Shown piece after piece: positions 1 to 8,532 of a stretch of 64,000 nucleotides of DNA. Every line of letters begins with the position of its first letter. Position 1 is the stretch's first letter. Origin of the DNA: an uncultured Bacteroides sp. (GTDB taxonomy: Bacteria; Bacteroidota; Bacteroidia; Bacteroidales; Bacteroidaceae); NCBI GenBank assembly GCA_900544675.1, contig UQVZ01000008.1, positions 53,023 to 117,022 of the forward strand, written 5' to 3'. A program made the translations under genes and the position numbers. The notes beneath the pieces were generated by a model that did no database searches, was not told the origin of the DNA, and was given only the letters and a program-made list of their open reading frames with translations.

Positions 1-767
1 ATTTCTGCCAGAATAGGAGCTCCCCGTTTTATTGCATGTTCATAGCTTTCGATAATGACGGTAGCAGCTCCTCCTCCGGGTACTAACCCGTCACGGTCAC
101 GGTCGAATGGCCGACTGGCTTTAGTCGGTTCGTCTTCACGTATAGAAAATGACTGGATGCCATCGAAAGCAGCTACGCTGTACATGTTGGCTTCTTGTGC
201 ACCACCGCATACCACGCAGTCTTGTAAGCCATTGCGGATGAGCAAAGCCCCTAATCCAATGGCTTGCGACCCGGAAGCACAAGCTGCTGAAGCAGTCAGG
301 TTGATTCCGCGTAATTTAAAAAGGCAAGCCAGATTCATGGTCACTGTGGAGTTCATTGACTGAAAAATAGCTCCACTTCCACACGCAGCCGTATCTTTGA
401 AGTCACGGAATTTGTCAAGAGCACGCATCGTAGCTTCTGCCACCGAATCGTTGCCATAAATGATGCCTATTTCGTGTGAGGCAATGTAATCTGCATCGAG
501 CTTTGCATTTTCCAATGCTGAGCGAGTTGCCATATAAGCATATTGGGCTTCTTCAGGCATAAATTGCCGCTGGTTGCGGTTGATGAAAGGTTTTAAATCG
601 GGATGTGGAACCTCGGCGCACAATGCTGAGCGAAATCCTGCATCCTTACGTGCTTGACTGAATACGATGCCACTCCGGCCTGTATACAGCGAGTCGCGAA
701 CTTCGTCAAGACTGGTTCCCAGGCATGACCAAATGCCCATGCCTGTGATAACAACTTTTCTTTCCAT
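1..767 (-). CDS. Beta-ketoacyl-ACP synthase (FabF-like), 3' end outside window
   Basis: Elongating 3-oxoacyl-ACP synthase of the thiolase fold, which condenses an acyl chain with malonyl-ACP in the cytoplasm. Reading the minus strand from the ATG at 767 gives 255 codons with no stop, starting MERKVVITGMGIWSCLGTSL and containing the nucleophile motif TASAACASGSQAIG. The active-site cysteine is residue 163, the same number as in E. coli FabF. A later glycine-rich stretch (LVPGGGAATVI) also fits the family. The C-terminal histidines lie beyond the window. It follows the GNAT-like gene on the same strand after 76 bases, so the two may be co-transcribed. Whether it serves housekeeping fatty acid synthesis or a dedicated lipid pathway cannot be told here. 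Confidence 0.9.
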   Translation of the reverse strand, partial: MERKVVITGMGIWSCLGTSLDEVRDSLYTGRSGIVFSQARKDAGFRSALCAEVPHPDLKPFINRNQRQFMPEEAQYAYMATRSALENAKLDADYIASHEIGIIYGNDSVAEATMRALDKFRDFKDTAACGSGAIFQSMNSTVTMNLACLFKLRGINLTASAACASGSQAIGLGALLIRNGLQDCVVCGGAQEANMYSVAAFDGIQSFSIREDEPTKASRPFDRDRDGLVPGGGAATVIIESYEHAIKRGAPILAE

Positions 768-843
768 TTTTTATATCTTCCTTTCTGAATAAACTTATAT
801 TGATGTGAGTCGGAAATTCTTCAATCTTGCCGGCTCCTTTTCT

Positions 844-1977
844 TTATAATTCTTTACCATAACACCTTCTGCGTTTTACAAGTTTCGGGTTTAACGGTTT
901 CCATTGCGACAACTCTTTTACGTTGGTTTCCAGTTGCGGTCCCGTCTCAGCCCAGGTATAATGCAGTTTGTTGAACACAGGAATAAGGTCGTCAAAAAAT
1001 AAAGCATTCACGCCCAAACCCTGGTAGTCGGGACGAACGGCAATAAGAAGCAGTTCCGCTTTTTCTTCATGCTTCCACTTCAGTGTACGCAGCAAGGGAT
1101 ACCAGCCAAAGGGAAGAAGCTTTCCTTTGCTTTTACGTAAGGCATCTGATAAACTTCCCATTGTAATAGCTACACCGACCAATTCGCCTTTTTCGTTTTC
1201 AATAATCGGAAGCATTTCCAAATTAATGAGGGGGATATAGCGTTTGACATATAAGTCGATTTGGCGTTCAGACATTTCCGTGTATCCGAAGAGAGGAGCA
1301 TAAGCTTCATTTAACAACCGGAACACTTTATGTCCGTATCCCTCAGCAACATCTTTGTGAGTCAGTTTTCGTACGTGTAGACCAAACAATTCTTTTGACA
1401 GGTGTGACACCCGTTCGTATTTGGCTGGAACAGTTTGAGGAATATCAATGCGTATTTGCACCCAATCGACTTCTTTTTTGTATCCTAACGCTTCCAGGTG
1501 AATAGGATAATAGGGATAATTATAGATGGTAATCATGGAACCAACCTGGTCGAAATCTTCTACCAACATTCCTTCTTTATCGAAATCAAAAATACCCATC
1601 GGTCCTTGAATATGATTCATTCCTCGTTCACGTCCCCAATCTTCTACTGTATGAAGTAAGGCAGCAGAAACATTCCTGTCATCAATGAATTCAATAAATC
1701 CGAAACGTACGTTCCGAGTGTTCCATTTTTCATTAGCATGCCGGTTGACAATGCCAACAATACGTCCTACGATGTTCTCTTCACTGTCGTATGCTACAAA
1801 TGCTTGCATCTCAGAAAACTCTAATCCGGCATTTTTCCGTGGATTGAACATATCGCGAATATCCGATTCCATATCTGGCACGTAGTAGGGGCAATCAGCA
1901 TAAAGCCGATTGGGGAACCGGATAAAATCATCCATTTCTCTTTTTGATTGAACCGCTTTTACGTTTATATTTTTCAT
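844..1977 (-). CDS. GNAT-like acyltransferase family protein
   Basis: A 377-residue protein with GNAT features. Residues near the C-terminus (LLIAVRPDYQGLGVNALFF) resemble acetyl-CoA-binding motif A, and an N-terminal stretch (FVAYDSEENIVGRIVGIVNR) resembles a GNAT beta-hairpin. It may carry two GNAT-like halves. The ATG at 1977 (MKNINVKAVQSKREMDDF) was chosen. The frame stays open to a TTG at 2031 and another ATG at 1992, but the upstream residues look non-coding. It lies just upstream of the ketoacyl synthase on the same strand, which suggests a lipid or acyl-chain role. That is inference only, and the substrate is unknown. Confidence 0.7.
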   Translation of the reverse strand: MKNINVKAVQSKREMDDFIRFPNRLYADCPYYVPDMESDIRDMFNPRKNAGLEFSEMQAFVAYDSEENIVGRIVGIVNRHANEKWNTRNVRFGFIEFIDDRNVSAALLHTVEDWGRERGMNHIQGPMGIFDFDKEGMLVEDFDQVGSMITIYNYPYYPIHLEALGYKKEVDWVQIRIDIPQTVPAKYERVSHLSKELFGLHVRKLTHKDVAEGYGHKVFRLLNEAYAPLFGYTEMSERQIDLYVKRYIPLINLEMLPIIENEKGELVGVAITMGSLSDALRKSKGKLLPFGWYPLLRTLKWKHEEKAELLLIAVRPDYQGLGVNALFFDDLIPVFNKLHYTWAETGPQLETNVKELSQWKPLNPKLVKRRRCYGKEL

Positions 1978-2157
1978 ATATATATTCTTCATAATGCAAG
2001 CGAAATTATCGAATCCGCATTTTATCTGCAAATTTGTTTAACGAATAAAACAATTATGTGGAATTATGGGACAGCTATCACAAAAAATGTATTGAAGGAT
2101 TTCCATTGCAGATTTCCTGTAGCAGGGTGATGTATGTGTAAAAAACAGTGGCACTTT

Positions 2158-2187
2158 TTGCTGTTCGAATATTCTTCTGTATATTTG
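2158..2187 (+). promoter_or_regulatory. Promoter of the lipoprotein / GSP-synthase-like pair
   Basis: TTG at 2158-2160 and TATATTTG at 2180-2187 are 19 bases apart. This is a full match to the Bacteroides -33/-7 pattern, 30 bases before the ATG at 2218. Confidence 0.7.
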
Positions 2188-2217
2188 TGTTTCGAAACAA
2201 TAAGGATATAGTTATTT

Positions 2218-2571
2218 ATGGATAAACGTCACTTTTTATTGGCAGCAATGTGTCTGATGACGCTTGCCTCGTGTACTCAGAAAACTGAATTGCCCGAGAA
2301 TCCGAAAGACAAGGAAGAATACCGTGACAGCCAAGGAAACAGCTGGATATACAATGCCATGCTGATGCGATGGGCACTGATGCCTTCGGCAATGAACGGG
2401 CTGAGTACTACTCATTATTATTATCCGAATACAGGGTCGTGGACCGATGCTAACGGTACACGGGTCAATGCGCCTTCGGGAGTGAAGGTAAGCACGGCTT
2501 CGGGCAGTAAGTCGAAATCAAGCGGACGGGTGTTCGGCTCTTCGCATCGTTCTTCGGGTGTTCACGCATAA
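2218..2571 (+). CDS. Small lipoprotein (YgiB-position partner)
   Basis: A 117-residue secreted lipoprotein. The N-terminus MDKRHFLLAAMCLMTLASC is a lipoprotein signal with lipobox LASC (Cys19). The mature part begins with a charged spacer, has Trp/Tyr-rich segments (HYYYPNTGSWTD) and ends in a Ser/Gly/Lys-rich low-complexity tail. It is 14 bases upstream of a glutathionylspermidine-synthase-like gene. This copies the E. coli ygiB-ygiC arrangement, where a small lipoprotein precedes an ATP-grasp ligase. Sequence similarity to YgiB itself is not obvious, so the pairing rests on context. Confidence 0.75.
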   Translation: MDKRHFLLAAMCLMTLASCTQKTELPENPKDKEEYRDSQGNSWIYNAMLMRWALMPSAMNGLSTTHYYYPNTGSWTDANGTRVNAPSGVKVSTASGSKSKSSGRVFGSSHRSSGVHA

Positions 2572-2585
2572 ATAAGACGGAAGGT

Positions 2586-3710
2586 ATGGAAAGGAAGTAT
2601 GTGACTCCTCGGGCAGACTACCAGGAAAAGATAGAGGCTTTGGGCTTTGACTTTCATGGCGACTATTGGCGTGAGGAAGCTTATTATCAATTTAGTTCGG
2701 ACGAGATAGAGCGTCTGGAGAAAGCCACGTCGGAGGCCTACCGTATGTATTGCGAGGCAGCCGGATATATCATCGAGAAGGACCCGGAATGGATGGAACG
2801 TTTCTTGCAGCTTCCTCCGGAAATCTGTCAGCGCATCCGCGAATCATGGGATGCAGATGAATTGAGTCTGTACGGCCGTTTCGATTTCATGTTGGATGAG
2901 AAAGGAGTGCCACGCATTTTGGAATTTAACGCCGATACGCCAACTTCGCTCTTAGAAGCCTCGGTTATCCAGTGGCAATGGAAAGAAGATGTTTTCCCGG
3001 AATGTGACCAATACAATGGCATTCATGAAGGGTTGGTAGAGTCGTGGAAAGATATTTTCACTGCAGGAAGCAACATTCATTTTGCCGGTGTGCTGGATAA
3101 TCACGAAGATTCGGGAACATTGCAATATCTGGCAAGTACGGCAATGGAAGCCGGCTATTCGACCCGCGTGCTCGATATGAACGACATGGATTTACAAGAT
3201 GGATGCTTTTACGACCCGAGCGGAGAACGCATCGAGCACTGTTTCAAACTGTATCCGTGGGAATGGATGGTGGATGAAAGTGCCGACGGTTGCCTTGCCT
3301 CGGTGACATGGTTGGAACCTATCTGGAAGTTGGTTATGTCGAACAAGGCTATTTTGGCAAAGCTTTTTGAATTATTCCCCGATTCGCCTTATGTGTTACC
3401 CTGTTTCCTTTCGCGTCCGCAGGCAGGAGTGTATTGCAAGAAACCGGTATTTGCCCGTGAGGGACATAATGTGAGCGTGGTGGAAATCCGGAATTGGGAA
3501 GAGCGCCCGTTGCTGCGCGAGACGGCAGGAGATTACAACAAGGGAGCATACGTATATCAGTGGTATGTGAAACCGACGACATACGGCGGACGTTATCCCG
3601 TAATCGGTTCGTGGATAGTAGGCGGAGAGCCGGCAGGCATCGGCATTCGTGAGAACCGTACGGAAATCACCGATAACCTGTCGGAATTTGTTCCTCACCT
3701 GATTGTTTGA
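2586..3710 (+). CDS. Glutathionylspermidine synthase-like ATP-grasp protein (YgiC/YjfC family)
   Basis: A 374-residue member of the GSP_synth ATP-grasp family, the ligase half of glutathionylspermidine synthetase without its amidase domain. Family signatures include SLYGRFDFMLDE near residue 100, LEFNADTPTSLLE around 115-127, and the C-terminal YVYQWYVKPTTYGGRYPVIG and SWIVGGEPAGIGIRENRTEIT blocks carrying nucleotide and metal ligands. It is the full length usual for YgiC. The true substrate is not known for this subfamily; Bacteroidota are not known to make glutathionylspermidine, so a peptide or amine ligase acting with the upstream lipoprotein is inferred. It probably shares the promoter at 2158. 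Confidence 0.85.
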   Translation: MERKYVTPRADYQEKIEALGFDFHGDYWREEAYYQFSSDEIERLEKATSEAYRMYCEAAGYIIEKDPEWMERFLQLPPEICQRIRESWDADELSLYGRFDFMLDEKGVPRILEFNADTPTSLLEASVIQWQWKEDVFPECDQYNGIHEGLVESWKDIFTAGSNIHFAGVLDNHEDSGTLQYLASTAMEAGYSTRVLDMNDMDLQDGCFYDPSGERIEHCFKLYPWEWMVDESADGCLASVTWLEPIWKLVMSNKAILAKLFELFPDSPYVLPCFLSRPQAGVYCKKPVFAREGHNVSVVEIRNWEERPLLRETAGDYNKGAYVYQWYVKPTTYGGRYPVIGSWIVGGEPAGIGIRENRTEITDNLSEFVPHLIV

Positions 3711-3724
3711 GTCTTATTTTTATA

Positions 3725-4252
3725 TTATCGTTCAGTTTTCAGGAAGAGTGCTTCATAAAGCTTGCGCCCTGTCTGTGTCGTCATCATGGTGTCATACAGA
3801 TGTCGGGCTTTGTTTCGTTCGTAGTACCCTTCTGTCAGGTTGACTATCAGGTCGGCTTCGAACAAGGGCTCGAACCGGAGCTTCTTTGCGGAAGAAAACT
3901 GATGATGTGAGCCTACCACCTGTGTCAGCCATTCTTTTTGTTCGTCGGTAAGGCTTGTTTCATCTTTCAGCCAGTCTGCAGTCAGCTTAGCGCCTTCGCT
4001 TTCCTGATGGGCAGGCAGGCTGTTGCCATAGATGCGGCGGGCATTGGGGCATCCGATGTCGTGCAGCCAGGCGGCTGTTTCCAAAAGTGTACATTGGTCT
4101 TTATCCTGTTCTTCGCCCAATGCAATCAGCCGGGTATAGGCAGCCACCGATTGGGTATGCACGATTTGTTCGATGGCTGGTTCATTGCAGAGGTAATAGG
4201 TTGTGACTTGTTGTATCAGCCGGTCTTTAAGTGCAATCAGCTTTTCGTTCAT
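3725..4252 (-). CDS. HD-domain phosphohydrolase
   Basis: A 175-residue metal-dependent hydrolase of the HD superfamily. Metal ligands fit H32 (IVHTQSVAAY), the doublet H-D in AAWLHDIGC near residue 66, H82 (PAHQESEGA) and a distal aspartate in EADLIVNLTEG. Proteins of this size usually act on nucleotides or similar phosphate esters, but the substrate is not predictable. It runs convergent with the GSP-synthase-like gene, with 14 bases between stop codons, and lies 21 bases downstream of the TerB/DnaJ gene on the same strand. Confidence 0.85.
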   Translation of the reverse strand: MNEKLIALKDRLIQQVTTYYLCNEPAIEQIVHTQSVAAYTRLIALGEEQDKDQCTLLETAAWLHDIGCPNARRIYGNSLPAHQESEGAKLTADWLKDETSLTDEQKEWLTQVVGSHHQFSSAKKLRFEPLFEADLIVNLTEGYYERNKARHLYDTMMTTQTGRKLYEALFLKTER

Positions 4253-4273
4253 TGCTTGTCGTATTAGGGTTGG

Positions 4274-5053
4274 TTATTTCATTCCTCTTGCCTTGTAAAT
4301 CCGTTCCTTGGCATTGTTGATGTTTTGGAATTTCTCTTCGGCTGCCTTACGGATGTCTTCGCCTAATGTAGCTACACGGTCGGGATGATGTTTCAAGGCA
4401 AGGCGGCGGTAAGCGGCACGCACTTCGTCATCGGTTGCCGAAGGGTCGATTTCCAACACTTTATAGGCATCGGCAAGCGAGTCGCCGCCTAAGTTCAGCA
4501 TTGATTCCACTTCTTTTTCCGAAAGCTGCATGGCCAGTGCCACTTCTTTCAGGGCTTCGATTTCCTGTTGGCAAACCTTGCCGTCGCTTTGTGATATCTT
4601 TATCAAGAAGTCTAACAGCTGCAGACGTTCGCCGTAGCTCAGGTTGGCTGCGATTTGTGTGCCGCATTCGTGAATGGTATTTCGGAATGCGTACGGATTG
4701 GCAGCATCCATGCGTTTTTGTTCTTCGAAAAGGTTCATCAAGATTTGTTGTCCTTCGTTGACCGCTTCTTCACCGAAGTTGGTACGCAGAAAGCGGCGTA
4801 CGAATTCCATTTCGCTGTGCATGATTCTTCCGTCTGCCCGGATGATATAGGACGCCATGACCAGCATTGAGAACAGAAAACTGTTCCGTTGGCCGGCATC
4901 GGTGTAGGTGCCTTGACTATTGTTGATGTCAAAACCATCTTGTGCAGACGACGCTTTGTCAAATAAGGAACCAATGGCATAACCTGCCAGTGCTCCAAGC
5001 GGTCCCATGGTCATAAATCCCATGATTCCGCCAATCCATTTTCCTAATTTCAT
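4274..5053 (-). CDS. TerB-DnaJ fusion protein (DjlA-like co-chaperone)
   Basis: A 259-residue protein in the DjlA layout. A glycine-rich hydrophobic N-terminus (MGPLGALAGYAIGSLFDKA) is followed by a TerB-like helical domain (about residues 55-180; SMLVMASYIIRADGRIMHSE) and a C-terminal J domain (about 193-259) with the HPD tripeptide in LALKHHPDRVATLG. The HPD loop stimulates Hsp70 (DnaK) ATPase. The N-terminal hydrophobic stretch may insert in or touch the inner membrane as in DjlA. Likely in one transcription unit with the HD gene downstream. Confidence 0.88.
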   Translation of the reverse strand: MKLGKWIGGIMGFMTMGPLGALAGYAIGSLFDKASSAQDGFDINNSQGTYTDAGQRNSFLFSMLVMASYIIRADGRIMHSEMEFVRRFLRTNFGEEAVNEGQQILMNLFEEQKRMDAANPYAFRNTIHECGTQIAANLSYGERLQLLDFLIKISQSDGKVCQQEIEALKEVALAMQLSEKEVESMLNLGGDSLADAYKVLEIDPSATDDEVRAAYRRLALKHHPDRVATLGEDIRKAAEEKFQNINNAKERIYKARGMK

Positions 5054-5089
5054 ACTCGTTTCATTTTTAGGGGTAGCTATAAAGTAACA

Positions 5090-5147
5090 GAGGCACAGAG
5101 TCTTAATTATTGAATTCTATTTTTCAATTCAGTCTACTCTGTGCCTC
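5090..5147. terminator. Intergenic hairpin, GAGGCACAGAGT family, copy 1
   Basis: GAGGCACAGAGT (5090-5101) pairs perfectly with ACTCTGTGCCTC (5136-5147). An inner TGAATT/AATTCA pair closes the loop. It sits between the DUF4270 gene and the TerB-DnaJ gene. Related hairpins occur at 12695 and 19891. Confidence 0.6.
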
Positions 5148-5169
5148 CTTCTTTATGTCCCGAATGTCA

Positions 5170-6624
5170 TTATTCTTGTTTCGGTTGCGTATAAATGATG
5201 TTCATACGTATTTTCTCACTTTCATCAGTCGATTCGTTAAGGTTTTGTCCTCCTACTAACATAGCAGAATTCACGCTCAAATCGTTTTCTACTCCAATAA
5301 TGTTTCCTTGCGAATCGCTTTCCGTACTTACGGGTATCAGCAATACTTTGTCCCAATCTGGATTGTCAGCTTTCCATTGGTTCCATTCTGCTTCTCCTTT
5401 TTCTATTTCCGGACGGATTTCGCTGAATATGCTTGCGATTAACCGGTTCAGTTTAGAAAAGGCATACGAGTTGGTCGAACTGCTATAGGTAGCAAGGAAG
5501 GACGTGCGGTCGTCGTTTGCTAAGTTGTTTTCGAAGAAACTTTTCATGTCTTTCTTTCTTACCATCAGCAGGGTAGTAGGAGTACCCATCTTATACGGGC
5601 TGTTGCTCTGCTCCCTCATCTTCTCGAATGAGACAGATATCGAATTTAATGTGTCGTTCTTATGCGCTTCGTAGATTTCCTCCAATGGAAACGTTACTTG
5701 TGTGCATATTCCGGCAGGTGTTTTCAGGTAAGTGCGTGTACGGTCGTTTACTAGATTTTGAAGTCCTGAGTTCTGAAAACGCGTAGACATGAACACTTCT
5801 TTCGTGGCGGTCATCGGTACTACACCCCTTAACAGTGAATCGGCTGTATTGGCAGAGTTTCTGCCTAAATACGATACGGTCAGATGGAGGTAGATATCCG
5901 AAAGGTACAGGATAGAGCCTTCACCATTCGTTATGTGTACATAGAATCCTTTCAGCACATTGTTGACAAAGGCATCCGCATCCTTGAAGTAAGGATGGAC
6001 GGTAGTGCCGTTTTCTTCTGCCGTATAGTCGTATTTGCTTTTAAAGTTATCGCAAAATGCTTTTCCCAGTTCGATGGATACGTGTGGATAGTAATCACTG
6101 GTGTTATAAAGCGAATCGCTTACGGTCTTGTCGAATGCAGAATAGTCTTTGGTTGCGATGGGCGGATTCTGCGGATTATAATAACGTTCCGGATTCAAGT
6201 TTGTATAATATAAGTTCTTATCTAGTCCGTTATCTTGAATAGCTGTGGTGAGCGTATCTACCTGTACGCGTAACGTAGCAAGCGAATCGCCGAAATAGCT
6301 GGTGTAATAAAGTCCCAATGTCGCTTCATCGATGCTTTGCAGACGGTCGGGAAGTTGAAAATTTTCGGGGCAGTTTATCTGAACGAGGAAATCGGACGTA
6401 AAAGTCCCATAATCTTCATCGGTAAACTTCCCCAGATAAGCTGTGCTTGAACGTGAATAGACCGAATCAAGAAGGAATGATTCGGTTTTTATTGTGTACG
6501 ACTCGGATTTAGCAAAAATAAAATCTTGGTCAGCAACAAATTGTCCGATTCCTGTAGTTTCATCGTCACAGCTGTAGAGTGTAGCGGCAGCTAATCCTAA
6601 TGCCGCCCAGAACTTAAGTTTCAT
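5170..6624 (-). CDS. DUF4270 lipoprotein
   Basis: A 484-residue lipoprotein typical of Bacteroidota DUF4270 proteins. The signal MKLKFWAALGLAAATLYSC ends in a lipobox (LYSC, Cys19), and the rest is beta-rich with no transmembrane segment. The characteristic opening after the signal (DDETTGIGQFVADQDF) and closing motif (NSAMLVGGQN followed by IRMNIIYTQPKQ) match the family as known to me. Function is unknown; exposure on the outer membrane is inferred. It lies 29 bases downstream of the starch-synthase-like gene on the same strand, and the two are probably co-transcribed from the promoter at 7506. Confidence 0.8.
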   Translation of the reverse strand: MKLKFWAALGLAAATLYSCDDETTGIGQFVADQDFIFAKSESYTIKTESFLLDSVYSRSSTAYLGKFTDEDYGTFTSDFLVQINCPENFQLPDRLQSIDEATLGLYYTSYFGDSLATLRVQVDTLTTAIQDNGLDKNLYYTNLNPERYYNPQNPPIATKDYSAFDKTVSDSLYNTSDYYPHVSIELGKAFCDNFKSKYDYTAEENGTTVHPYFKDADAFVNNVLKGFYVHITNGEGSILYLSDIYLHLTVSYLGRNSANTADSLLRGVVPMTATKEVFMSTRFQNSGLQNLVNDRTRTYLKTPAGICTQVTFPLEEIYEAHKNDTLNSISVSFEKMREQSNSPYKMGTPTTLLMVRKKDMKSFFENNLANDDRTSFLATYSSSTNSYAFSKLNRLIASIFSEIRPEIEKGEAEWNQWKADNPDWDKVLLIPVSTESDSQGNIIGVENDLSVNSAMLVGGQNLNESTDESEKIRMNIIYTQPKQE

Positions 6625-6653
6625 TTTTTCTTAATTAAAATTACAAATTCGTA

Positions 6654-7475
6654 TTATTCGGCTTCACCCAGCACTTTTTTATACAATGCATCGCAAGCGT
6701 CTGCATACGTCTGTTCGTCTGCCTGGTAATCTACAGTCGGGAGATTCAGGCTATGCGCGTAATCCATGATGGCAGGGTTCACTTGTTTGCTGTTTTGGAT
6801 GACACCGTCCGAGTAACTGATAGCCAATTTACATAGCTCTTCGTAATTGACCGGTTCTTTAATCATTGCGACATCGTCCGATGTAATTTCCCTATAAATC
6901 ACTTGCCTGGTGAAGTCTGACGCCAAATTCGATTTGAAACCATCGTCATAAACTGAAAATACGACTTTCGAATCTCTGAAGGACGGTTCGTCATAATAAG
7001 CCTTTTTGATGAAAAGCGGAACTACAGCGCTCATCCATCCGTGGCAATGGATAATATCGGGACACCAGCGCAGTTTCTTGACGGTTTCCAATACACCACG
7101 TGCATAAAAAATGGCACGTTCACCATTGTCTTCGTATTCTTTGCCGTCTTCGTCAGTAGTCATTAGCCGATGTTGGAAATAGTCATCATTATCAATAAAA
7201 TAAACCTGACGGCGTGCAGCCTGAATAGAAGCTACTTTGATAATCAAGGGATGGTCCGTATCATCGATAATGATATTCATTCCCGACAGGCGGATGACTT
7301 CATGCAGTTGGTTACGACGCTCGTTAACATTGCCCCACTTGGGCATAAAGGTCCGGATTTCCCACCCTTTGTCTTGAATGGCTTGGGGAAGGTTCTGACC
7401 GATTAACGATAGTTCACTTTCAGGTACGTAAGGAGTAATTTCTTGTGTAATGAATAATACTTTTTTTGCACTCAT
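6654..7475 (-). CDS. Single-domain starch/glycogen synthase-like protein (GT5 N-terminal domain only)
   Basis: A 273-residue protein matching the N-terminal Rossmann domain of GT5 glycogen synthases: opening beta strand KKVLFITQEITPYVPESEL, LPQAIQDKGWEIRTFMPKWG, then FYARGVLETV and PDIIHCHGWMSAVVPLFIKK. Two things differ from active enzymes of about 480 residues. The ADP-glucose-binding KTGGL is replaced by PESEL, and the C-terminal GT-B domain with its catalytic glutamate is absent. It is the complete frame, not a visible truncation, so it may be a regulatory or partner subunit. A glycogen synthase activity should not be assumed. Confidence 0.75.
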   Translation of the reverse strand: MSAKKVLFITQEITPYVPESELSLIGQNLPQAIQDKGWEIRTFMPKWGNVNERRNQLHEVIRLSGMNIIIDDTDHPLIIKVASIQAARRQVYFIDNDDYFQHRLMTTDEDGKEYEDNGERAIFYARGVLETVKKLRWCPDIIHCHGWMSAVVPLFIKKAYYDEPSFRDSKVVFSVYDDGFKSNLASDFTRQVIYREITSDDVAMIKEPVNYEELCKLAISYSDGVIQNSKQVNPAIMDYAHSLNLPTVDYQADEQTYADACDALYKKVLGEAE

Positions 7476-7505
7476 GTTTCTTAACTATTGCTCATAAAGG
7501 TTGCG

Positions 7506-7513
7506 CAAAGATA
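7506..7513 (-). promoter_or_regulatory. -7 element of starch-synthase-like gene
   Basis: TATCTTTG on the minus strand, 30 bases before the ATG at 7475. No clear -33 TTG is seen. Confidence 0.5.
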
Positions 7514-7679
7514 CAAAAAAAACAGATGCACTTGTTAATTTGCTTGTGTTATTTACCTTATAGTTTGTTAATCTGCGCTTGGAATGTACTTTTTCAGGTA
7601 GAACTGTTTTATTATTTGATAAAAATATGGTTACTTTGCATCCGTTTTTAGAAAAACATTGGGTTTAATTATCAGAAAA

Positions 7680-8525
7680 ATGGAATTAATTCAAACTATT
7701 CAGGAACTTCGCGCGAAGTTGGATGTACTTCGCAAAGAAGGCAAAACCATTGGTCTGGTTCCCACAATGGGAGCTTTGCATGCCGGTCACGCTTCTTTGG
7801 TGAAACGCGCCGTTGCCGAGAATGATGTTGTAGTGGTCAGCGATTTTGTCAATCCCACTCAGTTTAACGATAAGAATGATTTGGCGAAATATCCGCGTAC
7901 ATTGGATGCCGACTGCCGACTGTTGGAACAATGTGGCGTAACGTTTGTATTCGCTCCGTCCGTAGAAGAAATTTATCCCGAACCGGATACACGTACTTTC
8001 AACTATGCTCCTTTGGACACGGTAATGGAAGGCAAGTACCGTCCCGGTCATTTCAATGGAGTATGTCAGATTGTAAGCAAGCTTTTCCTGATTGTAGAGC
8101 CTGACCGCGCTTATTTTGGTGAAAAAGACTTTCAGCAGCTTGCCATCATCCGTGAGATGGTGCGTAAATATCCGTTCTCTCTTCAAATTGTGGGTTGTCC
8201 TATCGTGCGTGAGGCAGACGGATTGGCTTTGAGCAGCCGGAATGCCCGCTTGAGTGAAGTGCAGCGCCAGCAGGCTTTGCAGATTTCGAGGACCTTGTTT
8301 ACCAGTGTTGATTATGGCAAGTCGCATACCTTGGCAGAAACAAAGGCATTTGTAGAGCAGCGCATTGCGGATGCCGAAGGTTTGCGTCTGGAATATTTTG
8401 AGATTGTTGACGGAAACACCTTGCAGACCGTCGGTTCATGGGACGACAGCAATTACATTGTAGGTTGTATCACCGTATTCTGTGGAGAGGTCCGTCTGAT
8501 TGATAACATTAAATATAAGGAGTGA
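7680..8525 (+). CDS. panC: Pantoate--beta-alanine ligase
   Basis: Joins pantoate and beta-alanine with ATP to give pantothenate, the coenzyme A precursor. A 281-residue protein with the nucleotidylyl-transferase signatures PTMGALHAGHASLV (HxGH motif), FVNPTQFN, the pantoate loop MEGKYRPGHFNGVCQIV, and the KMSKS-like region LALSSRNARLS. The ATG at 7680 (MELIQTIQELRAK) was chosen over an in-frame TTG at 7659. It lies 7 bases before panD, so one operon makes both beta-alanine and its acceptor product. TTACTTTG at 7631-7638 is one mismatch from the -7 consensus and is the probable promoter. Confidence 0.95.
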   Translation: MELIQTIQELRAKLDVLRKEGKTIGLVPTMGALHAGHASLVKRAVAENDVVVVSDFVNPTQFNDKNDLAKYPRTLDADCRLLEQCGVTFVFAPSVEEIYPEPDTRTFNYAPLDTVMEGKYRPGHFNGVCQIVSKLFLIVEPDRAYFGEKDFQQLAIIREMVRKYPFSLQIVGCPIVREADGLALSSRNARLSEVQRQQALQISRTLFTSVDYGKSHTLAETKAFVEQRIADAEGLRLEYFEIVDGNTLQTVGSWDDSNYIVGCITVFCGEVRLIDNIKYKE

Positions 8526-8532
8526 CCGTGCC

